64,000 bases of DNA from DATKZH01 sp964475955 (lineage in GTDB: Bacteria > Planctomycetota > Planctomycetia > Pirellulales > Thermoguttaceae): assembly GCA_964475955.1 (NCBI GenBank), contig CAYYZY010000009.1:1-64000 (forward strand), in the 5' to 3' direction. Positions 15,587-23,775 of this stretch are shown here, piece by piece. The stretch's first letter is position 1, and each line of letters begins with the position of its first letter. Below the pieces are notes generated by a model, which ran no database searches, was not told the origin of the DNA, and worked only from the letters and a program-made list of their open reading frames with translations. Position numbers and translations under genes: made by a program.

Positions 15587-17089
15587 TCAGTGGTTCAAGG
15601 CTCTCTGCGCTTGCGCGACGACGGCGTTGTCGGGCTCGCCCGGGCCGTTAAAGTGCATCGCCCCGCAGGCGAAAAACCGGCCTCGCCACGGCGGGGAGAC
15701 GTGCGCGAAGCCCTCCAGCGCCGCGGAGGCGAATTTGAAGTCATGCGCCCCGGCGCCTTTCCGTGCGACCAGTTGCCGGAGCCTCTGCAAGAGCGGCTCC
15801 GCCGGACGGCCCGACTCAAGGTAGCCGAGCATCCTCTGCGCCGCAACGCGCCGCGGGCCGCCCAGCGCGTCGAGGACCTCTGCTGTCGCCGCTTCGCCGG
15901 GGGCCTTCGGCGCGATCGGTTCCAGCTCTTCGACGGGCGCGTCCTCCAGGCGCCCCCGGCGCGCGGCGGCGTCGCGGAACAGCGGCAGCATGGCGGCGTT
16001 CTGGAGCAAGAGCAGCCGCCGCGTGCGGTCCCGGCGGGTGCTGCGGTAGGCGTCATGGATGGCCCGGGTGGTCGTGACGGCGTGCAGCGAGACGATGTTC
16101 GGCCGCCGCAGTTGCAGTTCCGCGGCCCCGCAGAAGACGGCGTCCCAGACCGACGCGGGCGAGGCCCCGCCGTTGAGCCGCTGGATCGCGGCGTCGGCGG
16201 CGTCTTCGTAGGAACCGCTGCGCAGCACGGCCAACAGCCCGGTCGTGGCCTCGGGGCTCGGCCGCCCCTCCGTCCAGTCGTCCCGGAGCTTCTCGGCGAT
16301 CTTTTCGTTCCTTCGCCAGGGCCGGTCCGCCAGGTCGTTGCGCTGCGAGGGGTTTCCGTTCTCGTGCATCAGCAGGGCGTAGGCCAGGCTTCTCAGGACG
16401 GGTTCGGCGTGCTGCCAGCCGATGAGCCCGAGCGTGCGCCGGGCGCACATGACGTAAATGGCCTTGTGCCCGATCGAGCGGAAGTCGCGCGCCCCCAGCG
16501 GATAGAACCGCTCGAAGGCGGCGTCGGGCTCGAGTTGCCGGGCGACGGCGGCGGCCGCCGCGTCGGCCCGCGGTTCGTCCCACTGCTGCATGGCCTCGGT
16601 CAGCGCGGGGCCGGCTTGCTCGGGCGGCGGCAGGGCGGTTTCGTCGACCGGCGCCAGCTTCCAGTCGCCCTGGCGCGCGTCGGCCGCCTGGGCCTCCTTG
16701 AAGTAGTCGATTCCCCAGAAGAGCGGCAGCCAGCGGCCGCGCTCGGAAAGCCGGGCTCCGATCAGGTGGTACGAGATCACGGCCAGGACGGTGTGGAACT
16801 TGAAGCCGACCGAGGGCCGCGGCTGCACTTCGCGAACGCCCGCCAGCAGCAGGGCCGCGAGCACGTCGCGATAGCCGGCCCCTTCGCCGACCTCCCGGCC
16901 GACGGCCTCGAGGACCGAATCGCGCGGCGTCGAGGTGAGAACGCCGACCAGCCGCTCGACGCGTTCGACGGACGCCCCGGCCGTTCGTCGAGCGCGCGCC
17001 CGAGGCAACGTATGCACCATACCCAGCGCCGCGCCGCCGACGGCCGCGCGACGAAGGAAGTCACGGCGACGCCAATGATCGCTCATCAT
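15587..17089 (-). CDS. Twin-arginine-signal protein of unknown function
   Basis: A 500-residue protein I do not recognise. It starts at a double ATG (17089/17086) with AGGAGG four or seven bases upstream; the second ATG has the better spacing. The leader MSDHWRRRDFLRRAAVGG is a twin-arginine signal. The body is mostly alpha-helical, with conserved-looking blocks VGFKFHTVLAVISYHLIGA (about 100-120), LPLFWGIDYFKEAQ and FFACGAMHFNGPGEPDNAV near the C-terminus. Several histidines are scattered through the body, so a metal or haem ligand role is possible but unproven. It lies 63 bases upstream of the methyltransferase-PQQ gene on the same strand and is probably in one operon with it. Confidence 0.8.
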   Translation of the reverse strand: MMSDHWRRRDFLRRAAVGGAALGMVHTLPRARARRTAGASVERVERLVGVLTSTPRDSVLEAVGREVGEGAGYRDVLAALLLAGVREVQPRPSVGFKFHTVLAVISYHLIGARLSERGRWLPLFWGIDYFKEAQAADARQGDWKLAPVDETALPPPEQAGPALTEAMQQWDEPRADAAAAAVARQLEPDAAFERFYPLGARDFRSIGHKAIYVMCARRTLGLIGWQHAEPVLRSLAYALLMHENGNPSQRNDLADRPWRRNEKIAEKLRDDWTEGRPSPEATTGLLAVLRSGSYEDAADAAIQRLNGGASPASVWDAVFCGAAELQLRRPNIVSLHAVTTTRAIHDAYRSTRRDRTRRLLLLQNAAMLPLFRDAAARRGRLEDAPVEELEPIAPKAPGEAATAEVLDALGGPRRVAAQRMLGYLESGRPAEPLLQRLRQLVARKGAGAHDFKFASAALEGFAHVSPPWRGRFFACGAMHFNGPGEPDNAVVAQAQRALNH

Positions 17090-17465
17090 GCGGCCTCCTG
17101 GAACGGAGAATGGCCGACAGGGGAACGAGCGCCGACAAGCTCGCAGCACATGCCCGTCCGCCGCCTCGGCGGAAACGCAGCCCGCGGCGCCATGCCTCCG
17201 CCTGGCGCCGGGCCAACCACATGATAACAGAACGCGATCCGCGCCGGGACCCCCAGGGCGCACCGCTAACCCGCGGCGACGAGGCGGCCGGGGTCGAGCG
17301 CAGCGAATCCCGGGACCGGCAGGACCGTGGGTTCGCTGCGCTGGACCACCCTTTGCGCAAGTCATTCCCACGCAAGTCCCGGAAGCTTTCGTGTAGGAGT
17401 TCTTTCGGGATTTAGAGGGCGGGGACGAGTCCCCGCACCGCAAAGAGGGAACGTGTTGACTGGGG
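17090..17465. other. Spacer with a diverged inverted repeat
   Basis: About 375 bases between the exported protein and the PII gene. Opposed motifs GGGGTCGAGCGCAGCGAA (near 17291) and GTTCGCTGCGCTGGACCACC (near 17331-17350) form an imperfect inverted repeat, related to the element at 39852-39940. No gene is seen. Confidence 0.55.
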
Positions 17466-17804
17466 CTATAGGACGGCTTCGCCCGTCTCGCCGGTACGGA
17501 TTCGGACCGTCTCGGCGAGCTCGTGGATGAAGATCTTGCCGTCGCCGACCTTGCCCGTCTTCGAGGCGTCGACGATCGCCTGGACCGCATCGTCGAGTCG
17601 GGCGTCGGCCACGACGACCTCGATCTTGATCTTGGGCACGAAGTCGATGTTGTACTCCGTGCCGCGGTACACCTCCTTGTGCCCCTTCTGCCGGCCGAAG
17701 CCGCGGACCTCGGTCACCGTCATCCCGTGGATACCCTGCTCGACCAGGGCGTCCTTGACCTCGTCGAGCCGGTGGTGGCGGATGATCGCTTCGATCTTCT
17801 TCAT
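17466..17804 (-). CDS. glnK: Nitrogen regulatory protein PII
   Basis: A 112-residue PII protein of exact family length, starting MKKIEAIIRHHRLDEVKDAL. The T-loop region reads KGHKEVYRGTEYNIDFVPK with the tyrosine that is uridylylated in proteobacteria; the second signature (GDGKIFIHELAETVRIRTGE) is also intact. PII senses 2-oxoglutarate and ATP/ADP and blocks the ammonium transporter by inserting its T-loop into the pore. It begins 8 bases after the stop of the transporter gene, the standard amtB-glnK operon order, which is why I use glnK rather than glnB. The ATG at 17804 is preferred over longer starts because it matches the family N-terminus. Confidence 0.95.
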   Translation of the reverse strand: MKKIEAIIRHHRLDEVKDALVEQGIHGMTVTEVRGFGRQKGHKEVYRGTEYNIDFVPKIKIEVVVADARLDDAVQAIVDASKTGKVGDGKIFIHELAETVRIRTGETGEAVL

Positions 17805-17812
17805 CGTGCACC

Positions 17813-19243
17813 TCACCTTTCTGTCAGCCCGTAGGCGTGCATGCCGTGTTCGCCGATATCGAGCCCTTCCATCTCCTCCTCCCGGGAAACCCGAAGCATC
17901 CCGCACGCCTTGAGGACGAAGAACAGGGCAAACATGGTAACAAACGCCCAGGCGGCGATGCTGGCGGAACCCAGGAGTTGAACGACGAGGTCCTTATCGG
18001 CCCCGAAGACTCCCGTGGCAATGCCCCCCCAGAGGCCGCAGAGGCCGTGGACGGGCCAGGCCCCGACCGGGTCGTCGATCCTCAGCTTGTCGAGCAGGAC
18101 GATGCCCAATACGACCAGCACGCCGGCCACGCCGCCGATCGCCAGCGCCGACGGGTTCGACACGCAGTCGCAGTTCGCCGTGATGCCGACCAGGCCGGCC
18201 AGCGCCCCGTTCAGCGCCATGGAGAGGTCGGGCTTGCCGAACATCCCCCAGGCGAGGAGCATCGCCGCGAAGGCGCCGGCCGCCGCGGCCAGCGTGGTGT
18301 TGACGGCGATGAGCACGGTGGCGTCGGTGTTCACCGCCCCGGTGAACGCCAACTGGCTACCCGGGTTGAACCCGTACCAGCCGACCCAGAGGATGAACAC
18401 CCCCAACGTGGCCAGGGGCAGGTTGTGGCCCAGGATGGCCTGCGACTTCCCGCCCGCCGAGTAGCGGCCGATCCGCGGCCCCAGGAGGAGGGCGCCGGCC
18501 AGGCCGGCGAACCCGCCCACCGCGTGCACGACCAGGGAGCCGGCGAAGTCGTGGAAGCCCAGGGAGTCGAGCCAGCCGCCGCCCCACTTCCAGAAGCCGC
18601 TAATGGGGTAGATCAAACCCGTGAGCAGGGCGCTGTAGACCAGGTACGCCCGAAACTGCATGCGCCCGGCCACGGCCCCGGAGACGATCGTCGCCGCGGT
18701 AGCCGCGAAGGCCACCTGGAACAGCCAGTCGACCTGCGGGTGCAGGGTGCCGGCCGCGGGCGCAGCGTCGAGCGTTTCGCTGATGCCGAAGCCGCCCCAG
18801 GCGAAGAAGCCGGCCGCGAGATCGGCCCCGTACATCAGGTTGTAGCCGACGATGTAGAAGAGCAGCACGCCGATCGACAGGTCCATCAGGTTCTTGAACA
18901 GGATGTTGACGGCGTTCTTCGACTCGTTGAAGCCGCACTCCACCATGGCGAAGCCCGCCTGCATGAAAAGCACCAGCACGGCGGCGATGAACAGGATCAT
19001 GTTGTCGATCGCGTAGGCGTTCTCCGCGGTCGTGGGCCCCGGTTCGCCTTCCGGCTCCGGCGCGGTCGCCGGCTCCGCCGAGCTCTCTGCGCCCCCCGCG
19101 GCCTGCGTCGTCTGCGCGCCTGCCGGCGGAGACTGGGGTGAAGGCTCCGCCGCCGGCGCGCGGATCGCGATTGCCGGCGCCAGCAGGAGGAACACGAGTA
19201 TTGGACCGACAACGGTGCGTCTGGTGATCGCCATCTCTTTCAT
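17813..19243 (-). CDS. amtB: Ammonium transporter
   Basis: A 476-residue Amt/MEP/Rh transporter. A signal peptide is followed by an unusually long Ala/Pro/Glu-rich periplasmic segment (about residues 30-72), then 11 predicted transmembrane segments beginning AIDNMILFIAAVLVLFMQ. Typical blocks are GFAMVECGFNESKNAVNIL, VVHAVGGFAGLAGALLLGPR (first pore histidine) and the second histidine in PVHGLCGLWGGIATG. The C-terminal tail DIGEHGMHAYGLTER is the conserved regulatory end that PII contacts. It passes ammonium into the cytoplasm. The first ATG at 19243 is used; a second, M4, is also possible. Confidence 0.95.
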   Translation of the reverse strand: MKEMAITRRTVVGPILVFLLLAPAIAIRAPAAEPSPQSPPAGAQTTQAAGGAESSAEPATAPEPEGEPGPTTAENAYAIDNMILFIAAVLVLFMQAGFAMVECGFNESKNAVNILFKNLMDLSIGVLLFYIVGYNLMYGADLAAGFFAWGGFGISETLDAAPAAGTLHPQVDWLFQVAFAATAATIVSGAVAGRMQFRAYLVYSALLTGLIYPISGFWKWGGGWLDSLGFHDFAGSLVVHAVGGFAGLAGALLLGPRIGRYSAGGKSQAILGHNLPLATLGVFILWVGWYGFNPGSQLAFTGAVNTDATVLIAVNTTLAAAAGAFAAMLLAWGMFGKPDLSMALNGALAGLVGITANCDCVSNPSALAIGGVAGVLVVLGIVLLDKLRIDDPVGAWPVHGLCGLWGGIATGVFGADKDLVVQLLGSASIAAWAFVTMFALFFVLKACGMLRVSREEEMEGLDIGEHGMHAYGLTER

Positions 19244-19298
19244 CCCAACTCTCCGAAGAGAACCAACTGCTCAGCCGGCGAAGGCCCCGGCTTTTTTC

Positions 19299-19368
19299 GT
19301 AGCAGGCACACTCCGTGCCGCCCGCTCGCCTTCGGCACACGGGTGGATACGACACACGGCGTGTGCCC
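19299..19368. repeat. Diverged palindromic repeat, GTAGCAGGCACACTCCG family
   Basis: Begins with the same motif as the well-formed copy at 53751-53810 and continues with opposed GGCACAC / GTGTGCC units. The right arm is degenerate. Confidence 0.65.
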
Positions 19369-19776
19369 ACTTCTCTGGAAATGCGGAAGCGGTTGCCCGG
19401 CGGCCTCGAATCCGCATACTGTTCAAGGCGAAGGCCGAGATGCAATTGCCATGCCAGGTCCCTGTGCCGCAGGTCGCCGGAATGGGCCGGAATCATGCAG
19501 AAGGCCGGAAACGGTTGCGACTTGCGGCCGAGCGAAGAGACGCCCGAAACAGGGCGAGACGGCGCGCGTGCCCACAAACCGGGCAATGCGTGCCCTGAAA
19601 GACGGCAAAATGGCCTTGGCCGGCACGTCCGTTCTGCACCGGCTCCGCTCAGCATCTCGCGGGCGGGTCTTGCTCCCTTGCGATTGCGCGTTCGGAGTCA
19701 GTAAGCGGGTTGGTCGGCGTGGGGTGCCGTGCCCACGCGCGTCGTGGGCATGTTCCGCCGCCCGGTGCTCGCGCGC

Positions 19777-19805
19777 TTGTCCCGGCCGAGCGCGGCCGCT
19801 ATCCT
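19777..19805 (+). promoter_or_regulatory. Possible promoter for the DUF6807 gene
   Basis: TTGTCC at 19777-19782, a 17-base spacer, TATCCT at 19800-19805, about 58 bases before the ATG at 19863. Pattern match only. Confidence 0.4.
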
Positions 19806-19862
19806 CTGCGGGGAGTGCGGCAGCCAACGCATGAGATCATATCGAAATCGAAGGAGAGCGAC

Positions 19863-20885
19863 ATGGCATCGCGAAGAGACTTCCGGTCGTTGGGGTTCGT
19901 CGTTCTCGTGGCCCTCCTGAGCCTCGTCGCGGCGCCCCCGGCCGTGGCGGCCGACGAGTCGGCGCTTCCCGATGCCAAGCCCGTGCCCGACGTCCAAGTG
20001 CTGCCGCTACCGTACGGCCAGGCGTCTTTCCAGCACCTGGGCCGGGAGCTGACGCGGTTTCACTTCGGGCCGGCCGTCGAGCAAGTTGGCGGGAAGCCGA
20101 CCATGAAGCGGCCGTTCCTCTACCCGCTGGTGGGCCCCGAGGGACCATCGCTCACGCGCATGGGCCACCCGCACGACCCGGTCACGCACAGCCATCACAA
20201 CTCGGTTTGGATCTCGCACCACGACGTCGCCGGCGTCGACTTCTGGTCCGACGCCGGCACGCCCGCCATCGTCTGCGAAAACGTGCTCCAGTACGCCGAC
20301 GGCCCGACCCAGGCGTGGATGCTTGCCCTGAACACGTGGCGCGGAAAGCTCGGCGGCAAGGTGCTGATGGTCGAGCGGCGCCGTATCGCCGTCGAGCCGT
20401 TGGCGAAGGGCGACTGGCTGATGCTCGTCGACCTCCAGTTCGAGGCCCCGGGCCGAGAGCCGGTCACGCTGGGCCAAACGCCGTTCGGGATGATCGGCGT
20501 GCGCATGGCCAAGACGATCGGCGTCCACGACGGCGGCGGCCGCATCCTCAACTCCGAGGGCCAGATCAACGAGGAGGAGGTCTTCCGCAAGCCCGCCCGG
20601 TGGGTCGACTACAGCGGGCGGGTCACCGACCGGGCAACCGGCGGCATCACCCTCATGGACCACCCGGCCAACCCCAACCACCCCGCGCCGTTCCACGTGC
20701 GGGGCGACGGCTGGATGGGCGCGTGCCTCACGCTCGACGAAGCGCGCGTGATCGAGCCCGGGAAGCCGCTCCGTCTGCGCTACGGCCTGTGGATGCACGC
20801 CGGCGTGTCGGGCCGCGCGCAAGCCGACCGCCGCTGGAGCGACTTCGCCGGCCGCGAGCTGCCGACGATGGACCGGGTTCGGTGA
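19863..20885 (+). CDS. DUF6807 (PmoA-like) family secreted protein
   Basis: A 340-residue protein with a signal peptide (about residues 1-30, hydrophobic VVLVALLSLVAAPPAVAA). The conserved histidine-rich block HPHDPVTHSHHNSVWISHH (about residues 101-119) and the late HPAPFHVRGDGWMGACLTL match the family annotated as PmoA-like/DUF6807, which occurs widely in planctomycetes near sugar-related genes. Despite the name these are not methane monooxygenase subunits. The histidines suggest a metal- or sugar-binding role outside the cytoplasm. ATG at 19863 follows GGAGAG. The gene stands alone, with a candidate promoter upstream. The family is well supported; the biochemical role is not known to me. 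Confidence 0.85.
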   Translation: MASRRDFRSLGFVVLVALLSLVAAPPAVAADESALPDAKPVPDVQVLPLPYGQASFQHLGRELTRFHFGPAVEQVGGKPTMKRPFLYPLVGPEGPSLTRMGHPHDPVTHSHHNSVWISHHDVAGVDFWSDAGTPAIVCENVLQYADGPTQAWMLALNTWRGKLGGKVLMVERRRIAVEPLAKGDWLMLVDLQFEAPGREPVTLGQTPFGMIGVRMAKTIGVHDGGGRILNSEGQINEEEVFRKPARWVDYSGRVTDRATGGITLMDHPANPNHPAPFHVRGDGWMGACLTLDEARVIEPGKPLRLRYGLWMHAGVSGRAQADRRWSDFAGRELPTMDRVR

Positions 20886-21189
20886 GCGCATTCCAGCGCT
20901 CGGAAGCCGCTCCGCCCCGTCCGGCGCCGACGAATCGGGGCCCTGCGGGCGCAGCGCAATGCCGTTGTGTCTGCCGGCAGGGGGTCGGGCTGTCGGACGG
21001 AATGGCAGTGCGTCCAACGGGAGGCGGGGCCTCTTGCCCGGGAGCAGGCCACCGAACTTCTTGCAGGGCAACACCTTACGGCGCCGAGCAATTGGTGTAG
21101 CGTCGTTCGGCCGCTTTGCCTATCATTCCCCGCTCTGACGGCCCGTAGGAGGTGGCGGGTGCGCGCGGGCGGGCACGGGGCCCTGTGGC
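20886..21189. other. Spacer between convergent genes, nothing recognised
   Basis: About 300 bases between the DUF6807 gene and the convergent zinc-ribbon gene. No repeat family or hairpin terminator stood out. Confidence 0.5.
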
Positions 21190-21456
21190 TCACCAGGCGG
21201 CGATGCCGGCCAGAACCGCCACGGTGGCCGCCGCCCCCAGCAGCCCGAGCACGATCCACCAGAGGGGCCGCCCGAGCCAGACGTTCGTCTGGTGGGTGAT
21301 GTAGTTGCCGCAGACGGGACACTGCACCGCGTCTTCGTACACTTCGGCACCGCACTCGGGGCAGGGCGACGTGAGGGTTTCTTCTTCGTCGTCGAAATCG
21401 TCGCTTTCGTGAGGTTCTTCTTCCGCTGCATCGAACGGCCACGCATCCTCGTCCAT
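21190..21456 (-). CDS. Small zinc-ribbon membrane protein
   Basis: An 88-residue protein. Residues 1-30 are very acidic (MDEDAWPFDAAEEEPHE and on). A zinc ribbon follows, with the ligand pairs CPEC and CPVC about 15 residues apart, then one transmembrane helix at the C-terminus (WWIVLGLLGAAATVAVLAG). The arrangement suggests a cytoplasmic zinc ribbon tethered to the membrane by a C-terminal tail anchor. ATG at 21456 is chosen because longer starts add only basic low-complexity residues. It is divergent from the LysM/YkuD gene, 107 bases away. Many planctomycete genomes encode such proteins as hypotheticals; no function is assigned. Confidence 0.75.
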   Translation of the reverse strand: MDEDAWPFDAAEEEPHESDDFDDEEETLTSPCPECGAEVYEDAVQCPVCGNYITHQTNVWLGRPLWWIVLGLLGAAATVAVLAGIAAW

Positions 21457-21563
21457 CGCTTCTCCCCCGCTGCTTGCGGTCGACCTTCCAACCTCGTTGA
21501 ACCTATCACAAGTCAAACGCTCCCGAAAACCCCTTCCCAACCGACTCGTCGCGGAGGACGGCC

Positions 21564-22640
21564 ATGAACTCGCTCAAAACCGTGGTGATCGTCGTCGTGC
21601 TGGCCGTGGTGGCCGGCGCGGTGTACGTGATGGTGAACAAGAAACCGGGTGACGACTCGACGCCGGTCGAGCTGGCCGACGGGTGGTCGTCCTCGCCCAG
21701 CGTCGAGATGCCCGACGCCGAGGGCCTGGCCCCGCCGTTCGGTTCCTCGGGCGAAGCGGCGCCCGAGGGGACGGCCGGCGACGGCGGCCTCGCCCCGCCG
21801 TTTTCGGCCGATGAGCCGGCCGAACCATCGGTCGACGGCGGCATGGCGCCCCCGTTCTCGCCCTCCGAGGGAGCCAACAGCCCCGGCTCGCTGGAGGATA
21901 CTTCCCCGGGCGCGGCGACGGCCTCCGACCGGCCGCCGTCCGAGGCCCAGCCGGCCTCCGGCGAGGTGCGCGAGGCGTTCGCCAAGTTCATCGACGCCGC
22001 GCGCAAGGACCTTGAAAACGGCCGGCTGGCCGAGGTCCACCAAACGCTCAGCCTCTGGTACGACAACCCGCAACTGACCGACGAAGAACAACGCCAGCTC
22101 ACCGAGCTGCTCGACCAGGTCGCCGGCACCGTGGTCTATTCGCGCCAGCACCTGCTCGAACGCCCCTACGAGGTGAAGTCGGGCGACACGTTGCGGAGCA
22201 TCGGCCGGGCGTACGGCGTGCCCTGGCAACTGCTGGCCAAGATCAACGGCATCCCCGAGGGGGCCGACGTCGAGCCGGGCCAGGAGCTGAAGGTCGTACG
22301 CGGGCCGTTCGACGCCGTCGTCGATCTCGAGAAGCACGAGATGACCCTCAAGCTGCGCGGCCTCTACGCCGGGCGATTCCGGATCGGCGTGGGGCGCGAC
22401 GCCGAATCGATCGAGGGCGAATACTACGTGGAGGACAAGCTCGTCCAGGACGACGGCCCCAACAGCCCCCTGGGCCGATACTGGATCAAGCTCAACGAGC
22501 GGATCGGGATCCACGGGACCAACGACCCGCGGAACATCGGCGCCGACGACGGGCCGGGCACCATCAGCCTCGACCACCGCGATATCGAGGACGTCCACGA
22601 CATCCTCTCCATCGGCTCCCGCGTCAAGATCCTGCGGTAG
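21564..22640 (+). CDS. LysM and L,D-transpeptidase-fold (YkuD) protein lacking the catalytic cysteine
   Basis: A 358-residue protein with one N-terminal membrane helix (about residues 5-24) and an external body. A low-complexity linker holds three G(L/M)APPF motifs (54-59, 75-80, 93-98). A LysM domain follows at about 201-245 (YEVKSGDTLRSIGRAYGVP), then a YkuD domain at about 248-357. The HGT motif is present (H317) but the SxGCxR catalytic box reads GPGTISLDHRD, putting threonine at the cysteine position (T333) and serine at the arginine (S335). Active L,D-transpeptidases need that cysteine to cross-link peptidoglycan, so this is probably a non-catalytic peptidoglycan-binding relative. The linked domains and fold are clear; inactivity is an inference. 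Confidence 0.85.
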   Translation: MNSLKTVVIVVVLAVVAGAVYVMVNKKPGDDSTPVELADGWSSSPSVEMPDAEGLAPPFGSSGEAAPEGTAGDGGLAPPFSADEPAEPSVDGGMAPPFSPSEGANSPGSLEDTSPGAATASDRPPSEAQPASGEVREAFAKFIDAARKDLENGRLAEVHQTLSLWYDNPQLTDEEQRQLTELLDQVAGTVVYSRQHLLERPYEVKSGDTLRSIGRAYGVPWQLLAKINGIPEGADVEPGQELKVVRGPFDAVVDLEKHEMTLKLRGLYAGRFRIGVGRDAESIEGEYYVEDKLVQDDGPNSPLGRYWIKLNERIGIHGTNDPRNIGADDGPGTISLDHRDIEDVHDILSIGSRVKILR

Positions 22641-22696
22641 CCGCCGCCATCCTGCGCTAGCCGGCGACGCCACGGCGCGGGGCGAAGCCAATACGC

Positions 22697-22723
22697 GTGG
22701 GTCTCGTTTTCCTCGACCCACCC
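22697..22723. repeat. GTGGGTCTCG...CGACCCACC repeat
   Basis: An imperfect palindrome, nearly identical to the element at 57458-57484 (GTGGGTCTCGTGTCCCTCGA in that copy). Confidence 0.65.
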
Positions 22724-22761
22724 CACGGGCTGCCCGATCCCGACCGGGCTTGCCGAACCCT

Positions 22762-22926
22762 TCAGTCCCGGAGGGACGGCAGATGCAGGTTGCCGCGGCG
22801 CCGAGCCCCGCAGCGGCGACACGAGACGCCTGTCGCCCCTCCGGGGCTCGCTCATTCTTGCGTTACCCGCTACTACTACCCAGGGCTGACGCCCTAGGCT
22901 ATTGACTTGCGCCCCTCCGGGGCTTA
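22762..22926. repeat. Composite repeat with CCCCTCCGGGG palindromes
   Basis: Contains TCCCGGAGGGAC near 22766, CGCCCCTCCGGGGCT near 22835 and again near 22911, and CAGGGCTGACGCCCTAGG near 22882, each a short palindrome, arranged over about 165 bases. Confidence 0.55.
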
Positions 22927-23027
22927 GGCCGCGCGGGGGGGGCAGGATTTCTTCGACGCGCCGACTTTGCGCGGCGGGGACGAGTTTGCCACCTTCGAGG
23001 GACAGGAATCCCGTCAGTTACCGTGGG

Positions 23028-23093
23028 TGGGAAAGACGTGGGGTTCGAGGGGGAAAGACGTCGGGTTCTGGGGGAAGAGAGGTGGGGTTTGTG
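23028..23093 (+). repeat. Three diverged 22-bp G-rich tandem units
   Basis: Successive units begin GGGAAAGACGTGGGGTT, GGGGAAAGACGTCGGGTT and GGGGAAGAGAGGTGGGGTTT, with runs of four or five G between them. Noncoding. Confidence 0.6.
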
Positions 23094-23775
23094 TGGGAGT
23101 GGCGCACCGGGGGCGGCCACGTGGCCCCACGGTAGATCCGGCGAATTGGCCGCCCTGGCGGGTGGCATCGTGGGCGTAAGTTCTGATTTAGGGAAGGCTT
23201 ACGGGAAATCGATTTTTTGAAAAGACGCTGTCGAAAAAATGGCCCGTGTCCTAACCTGTTGCAGAATAACGGCTTAGGGCGACTCGTGGGGACAATTGTC
23301 CGACACGGTTTTCGCCCGCTTGGCCGGGTTTCGCCGGGTCTAACTCTTGCAGCATACCCGGTTTACGCCGTGCCGCAAGGCGAATTTGGGCCGGCGTGGC
23401 GTTGTGCAACTTTTTCGCGCAGCCGGCGGTTCGGAACGGCGGGCGGGCGGGCTCGGTGACCAAGCTCGGCCCACCCGAATGACGACGGAGGGCCCGAAAA
23501 GGCCGGCCGGGCGGCCCGGGCTGTGCGGCGGCGGGGAGATGCCGGCGCGAACTCCATTTTCTCGGGGCCGTGTTCGTGCTGAAGGGGCTACCGGGTGGGT
23601 GGTCGCCCGAACGGTTCGGCGATATCCTGTAGGGTTCGATAGCGCCCGCGGCGGCCGGCCGGGCTTACGTAGGGGTAGTGCAGAGTGACCCTGCTGGAGG
23701 CTGGCGGCGCAGCGCGGGTCCGCGCGACCATCACCCCTGTCTTCCGACGGACATCCAAGACAACGGAGACTGACC

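Larger units (their letters stand above)
19244..19862. other. Divergent intergenic region between amtB and the DUF6807 gene
   Basis: About 620 bases separating divergent genes. It holds a repeat (19299-19368) and a candidate promoter (19777-19805). A small GCCGG/CCGGC hairpin followed by six T lies at 19274-19297, but it points away from any plus-strand gene. The rest is unexplained and shows no convincing open frame. Confidence 0.55.
22641..23775. other. Long intergenic region (1.1 kb) with repeats, no gene
   Basis: The longest gene-free stretch in the window. It contains a GTGGGTCTCG element near 22697, a series of CCCGGAGGGAC / CCCCTCCGGGG motifs (22762-22926) and a G-rich tandem repeat (23028-23093). 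From 23094 to 23775 I see nothing beyond weak frames and the leader of the next gene. Confidence 0.55.

Noticed and set aside
11816..17224. A very long plus-strand open frame (about 1800 codons) opposite the PQQ-propeller and exported-protein genes
   Set aside because: It is the antisense shadow of two well-supported minus-strand genes. Its translation is low-complexity Arg/Gly/Val/Ala with no domain, as expected from codon bias in GC-rich DNA.
19274..19297. Hairpin plus T run resembling a plus-strand terminator upstream of amtB
   Set aside because: No plus-strand gene ends before it, and the stem is only five base pairs; more likely chance or part of the adjacent repeat.
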